Assembly: GCA_041652155.1 (NCBI GenBank)
Contig: JBAZHV010000017.1
Location: 1 to 21,983 of the forward strand
DNA length: 21,983 bases
From: CAIMDX01 sp041652155
Lineage (GTDB): Bacteria; Patescibacteriota; Minisyncoccia; Minisyncoccales; JAQTVQ01
Reading direction: 5' to 3'
Part shown: positions 7,807 to 14,725 of the stretch, piece by piece
Layout: each line of letters starts with the position of its first letter
Position numbering within the stretch: position 1 is the stretch's first letter
The notes under the pieces: generated by a model
The model's database searches: none
Told to the model about the DNA's origin: nothing
What the model saw: only the letters and a program-made list of their open reading frames with translations
Translations under genes and position numbers: made by a program

Positions 7807-8852
7807 AGTTCAAGCGCTTTGATTCGGCGTTTTTTTTGAAAAGCAATGGCGAAGCGGTGGGCTTCGTCCCTGGCTTGTATAAGCAAATTTCTTAACGTTT
7901 CCGGGAGTTCTTCCAAATAAAGCGGATCTTTGGAGAAAAGGGAAAATATTTTATCTTTTCCGAATTTTCCCAAAGCCCTTTCTTTGGAAATAGCCAAGAC
8001 GGGGATGCCTATGTTTTTTACCGCGTTCAGTTGCGGTTTTCCTCCGTCAACCAATATCAGGTCCGGCGTTTTCCACTCCGGATGGTTCAGCCTGCGTTTT
8101 ATGATCTCTTTAAGCGATCCGACATCGTTCTGGCCCTCAATGGTTTTGACCTTAAATAAACGGTAATCGGAAGTTTTCTTTTTGCCGCTTTCAAAAACCA
8201 CCATCGAACCCGTTGCTAGCGTGCCGGAAAGGTTCGAGATATCATAGCCTTCCAGCCGCTTGTCTTTTCCGGCGTAAAATTCCAGCAATGTTTTCAAGGC
8301 CGAGATCATTTTATTATACTTCTTTTTTTGCCGTTTATTTATACAGGGAGCGGGGCAGAGTTTCAGATCGGCATACAGGCATGGTTTTTTGGGAAGATTG
8401 CGGCAGGTGCGGTAAAGAAAAATTTTGCGGATATCTTTTAAAAATTTCTTCAGCTCCATACCGGAGATGAAGGGCCCGACAGGGTCAAGGTTTTCTTTCT
8501 GCGCCCGATGGGTTATCGCCACCCGGGGAAAATCTTCTTTCGTAAATCCAACAGACGAATAATTTTTGTCGTCGCGCCATTCGATATTGTACTTCGGCAT
8601 GAACTTTTTGATCAGGTCGTTCTCCAAAATGAGCGCCTCTTTCTCGTCGCGGCATTTGATGAAGTCGATATCGGCCACCTGGCCATAAAAATCAAAGCGG
8701 ACGTCTTTTCTTCTTTGAAAATGCGAGCTTATCCTTTTTTTGAGATTTTTGGCCTTGCCGACATAAATAATCCGTTCGCTTTGGTCTTTGAACAGGTAAA
8801 CGGCCGGATCGGACGGCAGGTTCTTAATGGTTTCTTTAATATAGGCAGACAT
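7803..8852 (-). CDS. uvrC: UvrABC excinuclease subunit C, minimal form
   Basis: UvrC makes the two incisions around DNA damage. At 349 residues it is little over half the usual ~600. The N-terminal GIY-YIG nuclease is intact (Y19, Y30, R40, E77). Four cysteines C150, C158, C166 and C170 match the Fe-S cluster position described for UvrC. The RNase-H-like nuclease keeps its acidic/His set: D204 (GYDIS), D243 (NDVGS), D269 (LVDGG) and H332 (RDEAHR). The UVR motif that normally sits between the nucleases is reduced to a short basic linker, and the C-terminal helix-hairpin-helix domain is absent. It is first in a two-gene operon with uvrB. The stop is real, formed by the ATGA overlap, so this is a compact protein and not a truncated pseudogene. 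Confidence 0.93.
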   Translation of the reverse strand: MSAYIKETIKNLPSDPAVYLFKDQSERIIYVGKAKNLKKRISSHFQRRKDVRFDFYGQVADIDFIKCRDEKEALILENDLIKKFMPKYNIEWRDDKNYSSVGFTKEDFPRVAITHRAQKENLDPVGPFISGMELKKFLKDIRKIFLYRTCRNLPKKPCLYADLKLCPAPCINKRQKKKYNKMISALKTLLEFYAGKDKRLEGYDISNLSGTLATGSMVVFESGKKKTSDYRLFKVKTIEGQNDVGSLKEIIKRRLNHPEWKTPDLILVDGGKPQLNAVKNIGIPVLAISKERALGKFGKDKIFSLFSKDPLYLEELPETLRNLLIQARDEAHRFAIAFQKKRRIKALEL

Positions 8853-8970
8853 ATAAACTAGAGGCAGGATATCATTTTAAGAGCCGTTTTTCAATGAAAC
8901 AGAGGGAAGGACAGCCCGCCGGTAAGCGTATTCTTAATACAGCCCGCGTCTTTCAAACTCGGCCGATTTA

Positions 8971-8979
8971 TGCTAAAAT
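8971..8979 (+). promoter_or_regulatory. Possible extended -10 element for uvrA
   Basis: TGCTAAAAT matches an extended -10 (TGn followed by TAAAAT). The -35 at the right distance (TTTCAA) is weak. It would give a leader of about 95 nt carrying the hairpins described downstream. Confidence 0.4.
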
Positions 8980-9022
8980 TTTTAGTTCGGTATAAGTATT
9001 TTTTACTTTTGCCGCCCTGACT

Positions 9023-9045
9023 TTACACAGGTCCGACCTGTGTAA
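9023..9045. repeat. GGTCGGACC-type palindrome in the uvrA leader
   Basis: TTACACAGGTC and GACCTGTGTAA are perfect 11-base arms around a single C. Related palindromes occur at 11990, 17073, 19898 and, as a variant, 20490. No T-run follows, so termination is unlikely here. Confidence 0.85.
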
Positions 9046-9069
9046 GTTATCCACAGCATAAAGGATAAC
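9046..9069 (+). promoter_or_regulatory. TTATCCACA box and short hairpin before uvrA
   Basis: TTATCCACA at 9047-9055 is identical to a strong DnaA box. GTTATCC (9046-9052) can also pair with GGATAAC (9063-9069), forming a 7-bp hairpin directly before the AGAGAG ribosome-binding region of uvrA. Either a protein site or an RNA structure is possible. Confidence 0.5.
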
Positions 9070-9079
9070 AGAGAGTTTT

Positions 9080-11971
9080 ATGGAAAGAGATTTTATCGAG
9101 CTTACAAAGGTTAAGGTCAACAACCTTAAAAATATCAGCCTCAAAATCCCCAAGAACAAATTGGTGGTGATCTGCGGCACTTCGGGATCGGGGAAATCTT
9201 CGCTGGCTTTTGATACCATTTTTCAGGAAGGCCAGCGCCGTTACCTGGAAAGCTTGTCGTCTTACGCCAGGCAGTTTTTGGGCGGGATGAAAAAACCGGA
9301 CGTGGAAAAAATAGAAGGTTTATCTCCGACCGTGGCTGTTGACCAAAAAACCGTTTCCTCCAACCCGCGTTCGATCGTCGGAACCTTAACCGAGATCTAT
9401 GATTATTTAAGATTGCTTTTCGCTTACGTGGGCAGCGCTTATTGTCCCAAGTGCGGGCGTCCGCTGGCTTCGCAAACTCCGCACCAAATAGCGGACCACC
9501 TCTACGGACTGGCCGAGAAGGGTTGGGTTTCGATTTTTGCCCCTGTCGTTATAGGCAAGAAAGGCGAGCATAAAGGGACCATCGAAGAGATATGGCAGGA
9601 GGGCTGGCCGCAGGTAAGGATCGACGGCATTGCTTATCCAATTTCCGAAGCCCGCGAGAAAAATTTTGATAAGAACAAATCCCACGACATAGACATTCTG
9701 GTGGACAGGGTTTCTTTGGCGGAATTCCAAAAAAATATCGCCGGCGATAAAAAGTTGAGCAAAAAAGAGAAGGAAGCTTTGAGCTTGAGGAAAAAGAGGG
9801 TCGAGTCGCTCATAAAGGAGACCAAGGAAAGAATATTGGAATCGGTCAAAAAAGGATTGAAGATCGGCAAGGGCCGGATCGTTATAAGCTGGATCGAAAA
9901 GAAGAAGGTCCGCGAAGAAATATTATCCATGACTTTGACCTGTCCGATCTGCCAGATATCTTTTCCGGAAATAGAGCCAAGATTGTTCTCTTTTAACAGT
10001 CCTTTCGGCGCTTGCGGCTTGTGCCAGGGTCTCGGCAAACTTTTGAAAGTCGAGCCTAATCTGATCTTGAATCCGGAGCTTTCTTTGAACGAGGGGGCGA
10101 TCCTGCCTTGGTTCGCTTTGGGACGTTTTGTTCTAAGATCTCTTGGCGTTTCCAGCCAGCAGTATTCTTTGGAAGAAGCGGCCGGTTCTTTGGGATTTTC
10201 TCTGGACAAGCCTTTCGGCCAGCTGCCGGAAGATATCCAAAAGATCATTTTATACGGCGACCCGGACCTTTTGCCGGACTACGAAGGAGCTATCCCTAAA
10301 TTGGAACGCGTCTATCACGAAACGGAATCCGATTACGTGAGAGGAGAGATCAGCAAATATATGCGCGAGATACTCTGTCCTGATTGCCAAGGCGCGCGTT
10401 TGAAAACCGAGGCATTGTCTGTCAGGCTTGCCGATAAAAATATCAGCCAAGTGACTTTGATGCCGGTAGGCGAGGCTCGGCAGTTTTTTAAAGAGCTATC
10501 GAAAGGATTAGGAGAAGGCGAAAAGATAATAGCCGAACCGCTCGTCAATGAGATATGCAAAAGGATCAGCTTTTTAGTGGACGTGGGCGTTGATTATATC
10601 AGCCTATCGCGCGATGCCGAGAGTTTATCGATCGGCGAGAATCAGAGGATAAGACTGGCCTGCCAGCTGGGGTCCGGTTTATCCGGCATCATTTACGTTC
10701 TGGACGAACCGACCATCGGTTTGCATCAGCGCGATACGGACAGGCTTATCAAAGCCCTTAAAGATCTGGTGAAAATAGACAATACCGTGATCGTCGTGGA
10801 CCATGATGATATGGTCATCGCCGCCGCCGACTGGATAATCGAGATCGGACCGGGATCCGGCAAATTCGGAGGGGAAGTTGTTTTCGAGGGGACATACCCC
10901 GAACTGTTGAAATCGAGATCTCTGACCGGAAGATACCTCTCCGGCGACCTGTCGACCTCCACAGGATTTATCAAAAATTCCGTTTCAGATGCCAGATGGC
11001 TTCAGCTTAAAGGCGCCAGCGAATTTACTCTAAAGAATGTCGATCTCAAGATCCCGTTGGGCCGTTTTGTTTCGGTCGGCGGAGTTTCCGGTTCCGGCAA
11101 AAGCACTTTGATAATAGACACTTTGTCAAAAATTTTAGGCCGAGCCGTGAACGGAGTTAAAAAATCTTTCCCCGGCAAGTATGAAGAGATCACCGGCTTG
11201 CAAAATATCGATAAAGTTGTCCTTGCCGACCAAAGCCCGATCGGACGCACTCCGCGCTCCAATCCCGCGACCTATACCGGCATATTCAATCCTATCCGCG
11301 AGATATTCGCCCAAACCTATCAGGCCCGCCTTAAAGGCTGGGGCCCGTCTTATTTCAGCTTTAATACCAAGAGCGGCCGTTGCCCGGCCTGCAAAGGAGA
11401 AGGCTCCAAAAAAGTGGAGATGTACTTTTTGCCCGATGTTTACGTTGAATGCGATATTTGCAAAGGACGCAAATTCACTCCCGAAGTTTTGAAGGCCGAA
11501 TACAACAGCAAGAACATTGCCGATATTTTGGATATGAGCATAGACGAGGCCAAAGCGTTCTTTGCCAGCATCCCGCAGATCAAAGACAAGCTCCAGCTGC
11601 TTTCGGACATTGGCTTGGGCTATTTGAAGCTCGGCCAGAGCGCCACGGCTTTATCGGGAGGAGAAGCACAAAGAATAAAACTGGCTTACGAATTGGCTCG
11701 CCGCGGCACCGGCCGGACAATGTATATTTTGGACGAGCCGACCGTCGGTTTGCATTTTGACGACGTGAAAAAACTTTTGATCATCTTGAGGCGTTTGGTG
11801 GAGAAGGGGAACACGGTTCTGATAATCGAGCACAATCTCGACGTGCTGAAAGAATCCGACTGGATAATAGAGCTCGGCCCGGAAGGCGGAGCCAAAGGAG
11901 GAAAAATAATCTTCGAAGGCACCCTCTCCGACCTAAAAAAGTCCACCACCCCCACCGCCAAGTTCCTCTAA
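9080..11971 (+). CDS. uvrA: UvrABC excinuclease subunit A
   Basis: UvrA is the ABC-type ATPase that finds DNA damage and loads UvrB. The 963-residue protein has both nucleotide sites. Site one: GTSGSGKSS (33-41), then LSSYARQFL and the early CPKC pair. A zinc site has CPIC and CGLC around FSFNSPFGA. Site two: Walker A VSGSGKST near residue 670, zinc-finger cysteines CPAC and CDIC, signature LSGGEAQRIKLA near 858 and LDEPTVGLH. The first ABC signature is atypical: LSIGEN (516-521) where most UvrA proteins have LSGGEA. AGAGAG about seven bases upstream is one of the few good ribosome-binding sites here. It is divergent from uvrC-uvrB, and a strong terminator follows. Confidence 0.98.
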   Translation: MERDFIELTKVKVNNLKNISLKIPKNKLVVICGTSGSGKSSLAFDTIFQEGQRRYLESLSSYARQFLGGMKKPDVEKIEGLSPTVAVDQKTVSSNPRSIVGTLTEIYDYLRLLFAYVGSAYCPKCGRPLASQTPHQIADHLYGLAEKGWVSIFAPVVIGKKGEHKGTIEEIWQEGWPQVRIDGIAYPISEAREKNFDKNKSHDIDILVDRVSLAEFQKNIAGDKKLSKKEKEALSLRKKRVESLIKETKERILESVKKGLKIGKGRIVISWIEKKKVREEILSMTLTCPICQISFPEIEPRLFSFNSPFGACGLCQGLGKLLKVEPNLILNPELSLNEGAILPWFALGRFVLRSLGVSSQQYSLEEAAGSLGFSLDKPFGQLPEDIQKIILYGDPDLLPDYEGAIPKLERVYHETESDYVRGEISKYMREILCPDCQGARLKTEALSVRLADKNISQVTLMPVGEARQFFKELSKGLGEGEKIIAEPLVNEICKRISFLVDVGVDYISLSRDAESLSIGENQRIRLACQLGSGLSGIIYVLDEPTIGLHQRDTDRLIKALKDLVKIDNTVIVVDHDDMVIAAADWIIEIGPGSGKFGGEVVFEGTYPELLKSRSLTGRYLSGDLSTSTGFIKNSVSDARWLQLKGASEFTLKNVDLKIPLGRFVSVGGVSGSGKSTLIIDTLSKILGRAVNGVKKSFPGKYEEITGLQNIDKVVLADQSPIGRTPRSNPATYTGIFNPIREIFAQTYQARLKGWGPSYFSFNTKSGRCPACKGEGSKKVEMYFLPDVYVECDICKGRKFTPEVLKAEYNSKNIADILDMSIDEAKAFFASIPQIKDKLQLLSDIGLGYLKLGQSATALSGGEAQRIKLAYELARRGTGRTMYILDEPTVGLHFDDVKKLLIILRRLVEKGNTVLIIEHNLDVLKESDWIIELGPEGGAKGGKIIFEGTLSDLKKSTTPTAKFL

Positions 11972-11989
11972 AGAATTGGAAATGACCTT

Positions 11990-12036
11990 AACGGGTCCGA
12001 GCTGTGCGCTTCACAGGTCGGACCCGTTTTGGTTTT
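11990..12036 (+). terminator. uvrA terminator built from the GGTCGGACC palindrome
   Basis: AACGGGTCCGA (11990-12000) pairs with TCGGACCCGTT (12018-12028); a G-G mismatch is followed by an inner CTGTG/CACAG stem. TTTTGGTTTTGG follows. The right half contains CACAGGTCGGACC, linking it to the dispersed palindrome family. Confidence 0.8.
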
Positions 12037-12055
12037 GGTCGGCATTATCCAACCC

Positions 12056-12084
12056 TTGACAGAATATGGTCATTGTGGTATAGT
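12056..12084 (+). promoter_or_regulatory. Strong promoter of small-RNA locus A
   Basis: TTGACA (12056-12061), 17-base spacer, TATAGT (12079-12084), then ATTAATAT. The spacer and the bases after the -10 resemble the promoters at 14429 and 16677. Confidence 0.85.
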
Positions 12085-12090
12085 ATTAAT

Positions 12091-12188
12091 ATTGAAACTG
12101 AAGCTTTGGGAAACGGTTTTCCGGATTTGTCTGGAGATCTCGCCCAGAACTTCTTTATCAAAAAGCACCCTTCCTAGGGTCGCTTTTT
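12091..12188 (+). ncRNA. Putative small RNA A (paired with 14464-14558)
   Basis: A transcript of about 98 nt is bounded by a near-consensus promoter and an intrinsic terminator (12160-12188: ACCCT/AGGGT around a TCCT loop, flanked by pairing A and T runs). It has no ATG-initiated ORF of note. A 5' hairpin GGAAA/TTTTCC precedes the segment CCGGATTTGTCTGG and a CTCGCC box. The second locus has the same order of parts: CCGGATCCGTCTAGG, ATCGCC and an AAAAAGCACCC terminator. I do not recognise a known RNA family. The remainder of the 419-base gap (12189-12306) shows only a weak terminator-like hairpin at 12248-12271. Confidence 0.6.
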
Positions 12189-12247
12189 GTTTGGGGTGGA
12201 AAGTTGGCAGAAGTCTTGTTTCTATAAATGCTTGCATTGCTATATAT

Positions 12248-12271
12248 AAGCTTTTCGTGAAGGAAAGGCTT
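12248..12271 (+). terminator. Weak terminator-like hairpin
   Basis: AAGCTTTTC (12248-12256) can pair with GAAAGGCTT (12263-12271) with one G-T pair, followed by TTGATTGTTTTG. No convincing promoter precedes it; it may be a back-up stop before the fic promoter. Confidence 0.35.
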
Positions 12272-12306
12272 TTGATTGTTTTGCGTTGAGGGTAGTTAGT
12301 CGGTTT

Positions 12307-12322
12307 AAACTTTATAAAGTTT
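12307..12322. promoter_or_regulatory. Operator 1 for the HTH-Fic gene
   Basis: AAACTTTATAAAGTTT is a perfect 16-base palindrome immediately upstream of the -35 of the fic promoter. A near copy lies 28 bases downstream. The gene product begins with an XRE-type helix-turn-helix, a natural candidate to bind here. Confidence 0.65.
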
Positions 12323-12329
12323 CTTTATT

Positions 12330-12358
12330 TTGACTAATTTTATAAAGTTTGTTAATAT
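12330..12358 (+). promoter_or_regulatory. Promoter of the HTH-Fic gene with operator 2 in the spacer
   Basis: TTGACT (12330-12335), 17-base spacer, TAATAT (12353-12358). The spacer holds the second operator copy, 12335-12350, matching the upstream palindrome at 14 of 16 bases. A protein bound there would block RNA polymerase. Confidence 0.75.
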
Positions 12359-12390
12359 ATGAATATTAGATATAAAAAAGTTTTGCTCTC

Positions 12391-13323
12391 ATGAACACTC
12401 GCCAAAAACTGGAAATTATTCAAAAGATGCTGGGCTTAACCCAAACCAAACTGGCCGAAAGGTTTGGCGTGTCTTTTGTTGCTTTCAATAACTGGCGGAC
12501 CGGAAAATCCAACCCCAGGCCGAAAATGCAAGCTGCCATAGATGAGCTTTTTCTGGAAGTAACCGGGCGGAAGATAATCCCGTCTGATCAGCTTACTGCT
12601 AAAAAGCAAGCATTGCAGAAAAAATCCAAAGAGCACAAAAGCGTTATCTCTGAAATTTTAAACAACCCGGATATCCGGGATCAATTCATTTTAAAACTTA
12701 CTTACCACAGCAACAGCATCGAAGGCAGTACTCTTACCGAACCGGACACAGCGGCGATCATTTTTGACAATGCCGCCCTGTCCAATAAAAGTTTGACCGA
12801 GCATTTGGAAGCAAAAAATCACCAGACGGCTTTAAATTATTTGTTTGGCCATATTGCCAAAAAAGAAAAAATAGACGAGGGATTGGCAATCAAGCTCCAC
12901 GGTATTCTTATGAACGGCGTTCACCCAAATGCCGGCGTTTACCGCAACCATGTCGTTAGGATCGTTGGCGCCAATTTGCTGACCGCAAATTATATGAGCG
13001 TCCCGAAATTGATAAAAGAGGCGATGGCTTTAGCTGCTGAAAGGTCTAAAGATATTATTGCTCTGTCCGCCAGCGTTCACGGCAGATTTGAGCAGATACA
13101 TCCTTTTTCCGACGGAAACGGCCGGGTCGGCCGGCTGCTTATGAATGCAATGCTGCTCAACGCGAATTTCGCCCCTGCAATAATCCGCCAGCAGCAAAAA
13201 CAGCTTTATTATACATATCTTTATAAGGCCCAGGCTAAAGAGGACTATAGCCAGCTAGAGGATTTTCTTTGCGAAGCCGTAGCAGACGGATTCAAAATTT
13301 TGGATCGTACGGACAAGAGATAG
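12391..13323 (+). CDS. HTH-Fic protein (XRE helix-turn-helix fused to Fic/DOC AMP-transferase domain)
   Basis: A 310-residue fusion. Residues 1-60 form an XRE-type helix-turn-helix (LGLTQTKLAERFGVS, then a WRTGKSNPRP recognition segment). After a lysine-rich linker comes a Fic domain with the intact motif HPFSDGNGRVGR (237-248), whose histidine catalyses transfer of AMP or a related group to target side chains. The autoinhibitory motif (S/T)xxxE(G/N) is present upstream as SNSIEG (107-112), the class II arrangement in which an N-terminal helix occludes the ATP site. Such proteins are studied as toxins, self-regulated modifiers or stress regulators; the target is unknown. Two palindromic sites in and beside its promoter suggest autorepression. 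It is monocistronic and converges with an unknown gene. Confidence 0.9.
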   Translation: MNTRQKLEIIQKMLGLTQTKLAERFGVSFVAFNNWRTGKSNPRPKMQAAIDELFLEVTGRKIIPSDQLTAKKQALQKKSKEHKSVISEILNNPDIRDQFILKLTYHSNSIEGSTLTEPDTAAIIFDNAALSNKSLTEHLEAKNHQTALNYLFGHIAKKEKIDEGLAIKLHGILMNGVHPNAGVYRNHVVRIVGANLLTANYMSVPKLIKEAMALAAERSKDIIALSASVHGRFEQIHPFSDGNGRVGRLLMNAMLLNANFAPAIIRQQQKQLYYTYLYKAQAKEDYSQLEDFLCEAVADGFKILDRTDKR

Positions 13324-13364
13324 CCGTCCTCTATTCTTTTCGCCCAAGTCCAACTGGGCTGGAT

Positions 13365-14297
13365 TTAGAAATGGAATGTTTCGTTTGGTCCGTTTTGAGC
13401 TTCTTCTCGCTCCATTAGCTTTTCCATAGGACAAAGGCCGTTGATTATTTTATGCGGAAAATAGTTCCAGGCGTCGTTGACGATCTCTAAAATTTTATTA
13501 AGTTCATCTATCTTTTGTCCTTTGTCGAACATAGAGACTATTTCTGCCAGGCATTTATTGTCGTCTTCTTCATAGACGGCTTGCTTGATATCTTCCAGAG
13601 AAAAATTGCTTCCGATCTTTTCGAGCAGGTCTTCGATCTCGCTTTCCACTTCTTTTCTTTTTGTGAATATTCCAACAGGGATCGGGCGGGATTGTTCGCT
13701 GATCCTGCGGTACGCCGGAGATTCTGTGAGTCTGTGCCATATCATTTGCAGGCTTTTATTTACCGACGGTTTCATCTCATCGACATATTCAGCGCTATTG
13801 TTTTCATCGTCGTAGCGTTCGATCAGCGTTTCAAGTTCGGCGACAAAGCCGACGTATTGCTTCACTGCGATTTTTTGTTCGTCCAGCTGTTTTTCGGTCA
13901 GGGGTGTTCCCTTCGGGTAAACAAACGGTTCCGCGCGGTCGGAAAGGGAGATATACAGCCAGCTGCCCGTTTTTCTCGCGGCTTCGCGTATACGCCCGTC
14001 TCTATTTTGGAGGTTCGCGACAATAAAATTTTTTAATTCGTCAAAATGATCATCGGCCAAAGCGAGGACAAACAAACTCATTCCGGCAATAACCGCCGTT
14101 TTATGCTTCGCGTCTTTAATATCGTCAAATTTTTTAATGGTCCTAAAAATTAATTTTTTCGCTTTCCCAAATTTTCTATGATCTTTCCTCCATATCTTTT
14201 CTATTGTTTTTTTAGCTTCTTTAATTTCGCTTCGGCTGCCCGACGCTAAAATATCAAATATCTGCTCAAATGTTTTTTCTTCGTTTCTCTTTTCCAT
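13365..14297 (-). CDS. Unknown 310-aa helical protein with HEAT-like N-terminus
   Basis: I do not recognise the family. The N-terminal half is predicted helical and charged, with a HEAT/ARM-like segment around residues 85-115 (LKNFIVANLQNRDGRIREAA). The middle is rich in acidic residues. The C-terminus carries AWNYFPHKIINGLCPMEKL, a pattern reminiscent of short motifs of the form FPHKxLxGxSPxE in uncharacterised or SEC-C-associated proteins. No signal peptide or membrane span is seen. It converges on the fic gene, with 41 bases between stops and no clear terminator. On the reverse strand TATAAA ends six bases before the ATG, so transcription could begin at or near the start codon. Confidence 0.75.
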   Translation of the reverse strand: MEKRNEEKTFEQIFDILASGSRSEIKEAKKTIEKIWRKDHRKFGKAKKLIFRTIKKFDDIKDAKHKTAVIAGMSLFVLALADDHFDELKNFIVANLQNRDGRIREAARKTGSWLYISLSDRAEPFVYPKGTPLTEKQLDEQKIAVKQYVGFVAELETLIERYDDENNSAEYVDEMKPSVNKSLQMIWHRLTESPAYRRISEQSRPIPVGIFTKRKEVESEIEDLLEKIGSNFSLEDIKQAVYEEDDNKCLAEIVSMFDKGQKIDELNKILEIVNDAWNYFPHKIINGLCPMEKLMEREEAQNGPNETFHF

Positions 14298-14428
14298 ACC
14301 TTATTTATACAAAATTAAATGTAGTTATTAAAGGTCGGATAGGGGTATGTTGTGGAAATGAGCCAAAGCACAGCTTTCGCCCGTATATATTATTAGGAAG
14401 CTTGGACATAAAATAGCAAGCTTGCCTA

Positions 14429-14457
14429 TTGACAACATATTATCTTTGTGTTATGAT
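14429..14457 (+). promoter_or_regulatory. Strong promoter of small-RNA locus B
   Basis: TTGACA (14429-14434), 17-base spacer, TATGAT (14452-14457), then ATTAATAT as at 12085 and 16706. Confidence 0.85.
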
Positions 14458-14463
14458 ATTAAT

Positions 14464-14558
14464 ATCAAGATCAAGGTTCAAGGATCGACCTCCCGGATCC
14501 GTCTAGGAGAATCGCCTCAAGCCTTGAGTAAAAAAGCACCCTTTCAAGGGGTGTTTTT
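14464..14558 (+). ncRNA. Putative small RNA B (paired with 12091-12188)
   Basis: A predicted transcript of about 95 nt, ending in a terminator at 14531-14558 (CACCC pairing with GGGTG, flanked by A5 and T5). GGATC/GATCC and CTCAA/TTGAG can form internal stems. The core CCGGATCCGTCTAGG and ATCGCC aligns with the same parts of locus A at nearly the same distance from the promoter. No convincing start codon exists in it. Confidence 0.6.
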
Positions 14559-14568
14559 GTTTCACCAC

Positions 14569-14597
14569 GCCGTAGCTCTAGCAAGAGCGAAGGCGGG
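14569..14597 (+). repeat. GC-rich dispersed-repeat-like segment
   Basis: The segment contains GCTCTAGCAAGAGC, a short hairpin, flanked by GCCGTA and GAAGGCGGG. It resembles the kind of dispersed repeat seen in CPR genomes, recalled rather than checked. It lies in the 428-base gap between the unknown gene and rmuC. Confidence 0.35.
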
Positions 14598-14640
14598 CAT
14601 TACGGCGCCTCCCGTAGCTTGCTTTTCGACAAGAGGGCTG

Positions 14641-14680
14641 ACGAAACTGGCAAAGGCCGGGCCTTTGCCAGTTTCGTTTT
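14641..14680 (+). terminator. Long perfect hairpin before rmuC
   Basis: An 18-base arm (14641-14658) is perfectly complementary to 14660-14677 around a single G and is followed by TTT. Terminator-like, but it follows an already terminated small RNA, so it may be a palindromic repeat instead. Confidence 0.6.
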
Positions 14681-14725
14681 GGCGGGGTTTGCTTTTCCGG
14701 TCTGTTGATAGTAATCTTAATATCA

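Noticed and set aside
12029..12289. 86-codon forward ORF after uvrA
   Set aside because: It runs across the uvrA terminator tail, a strong promoter and an intrinsic terminator; the sequence is better explained as a small-RNA locus.
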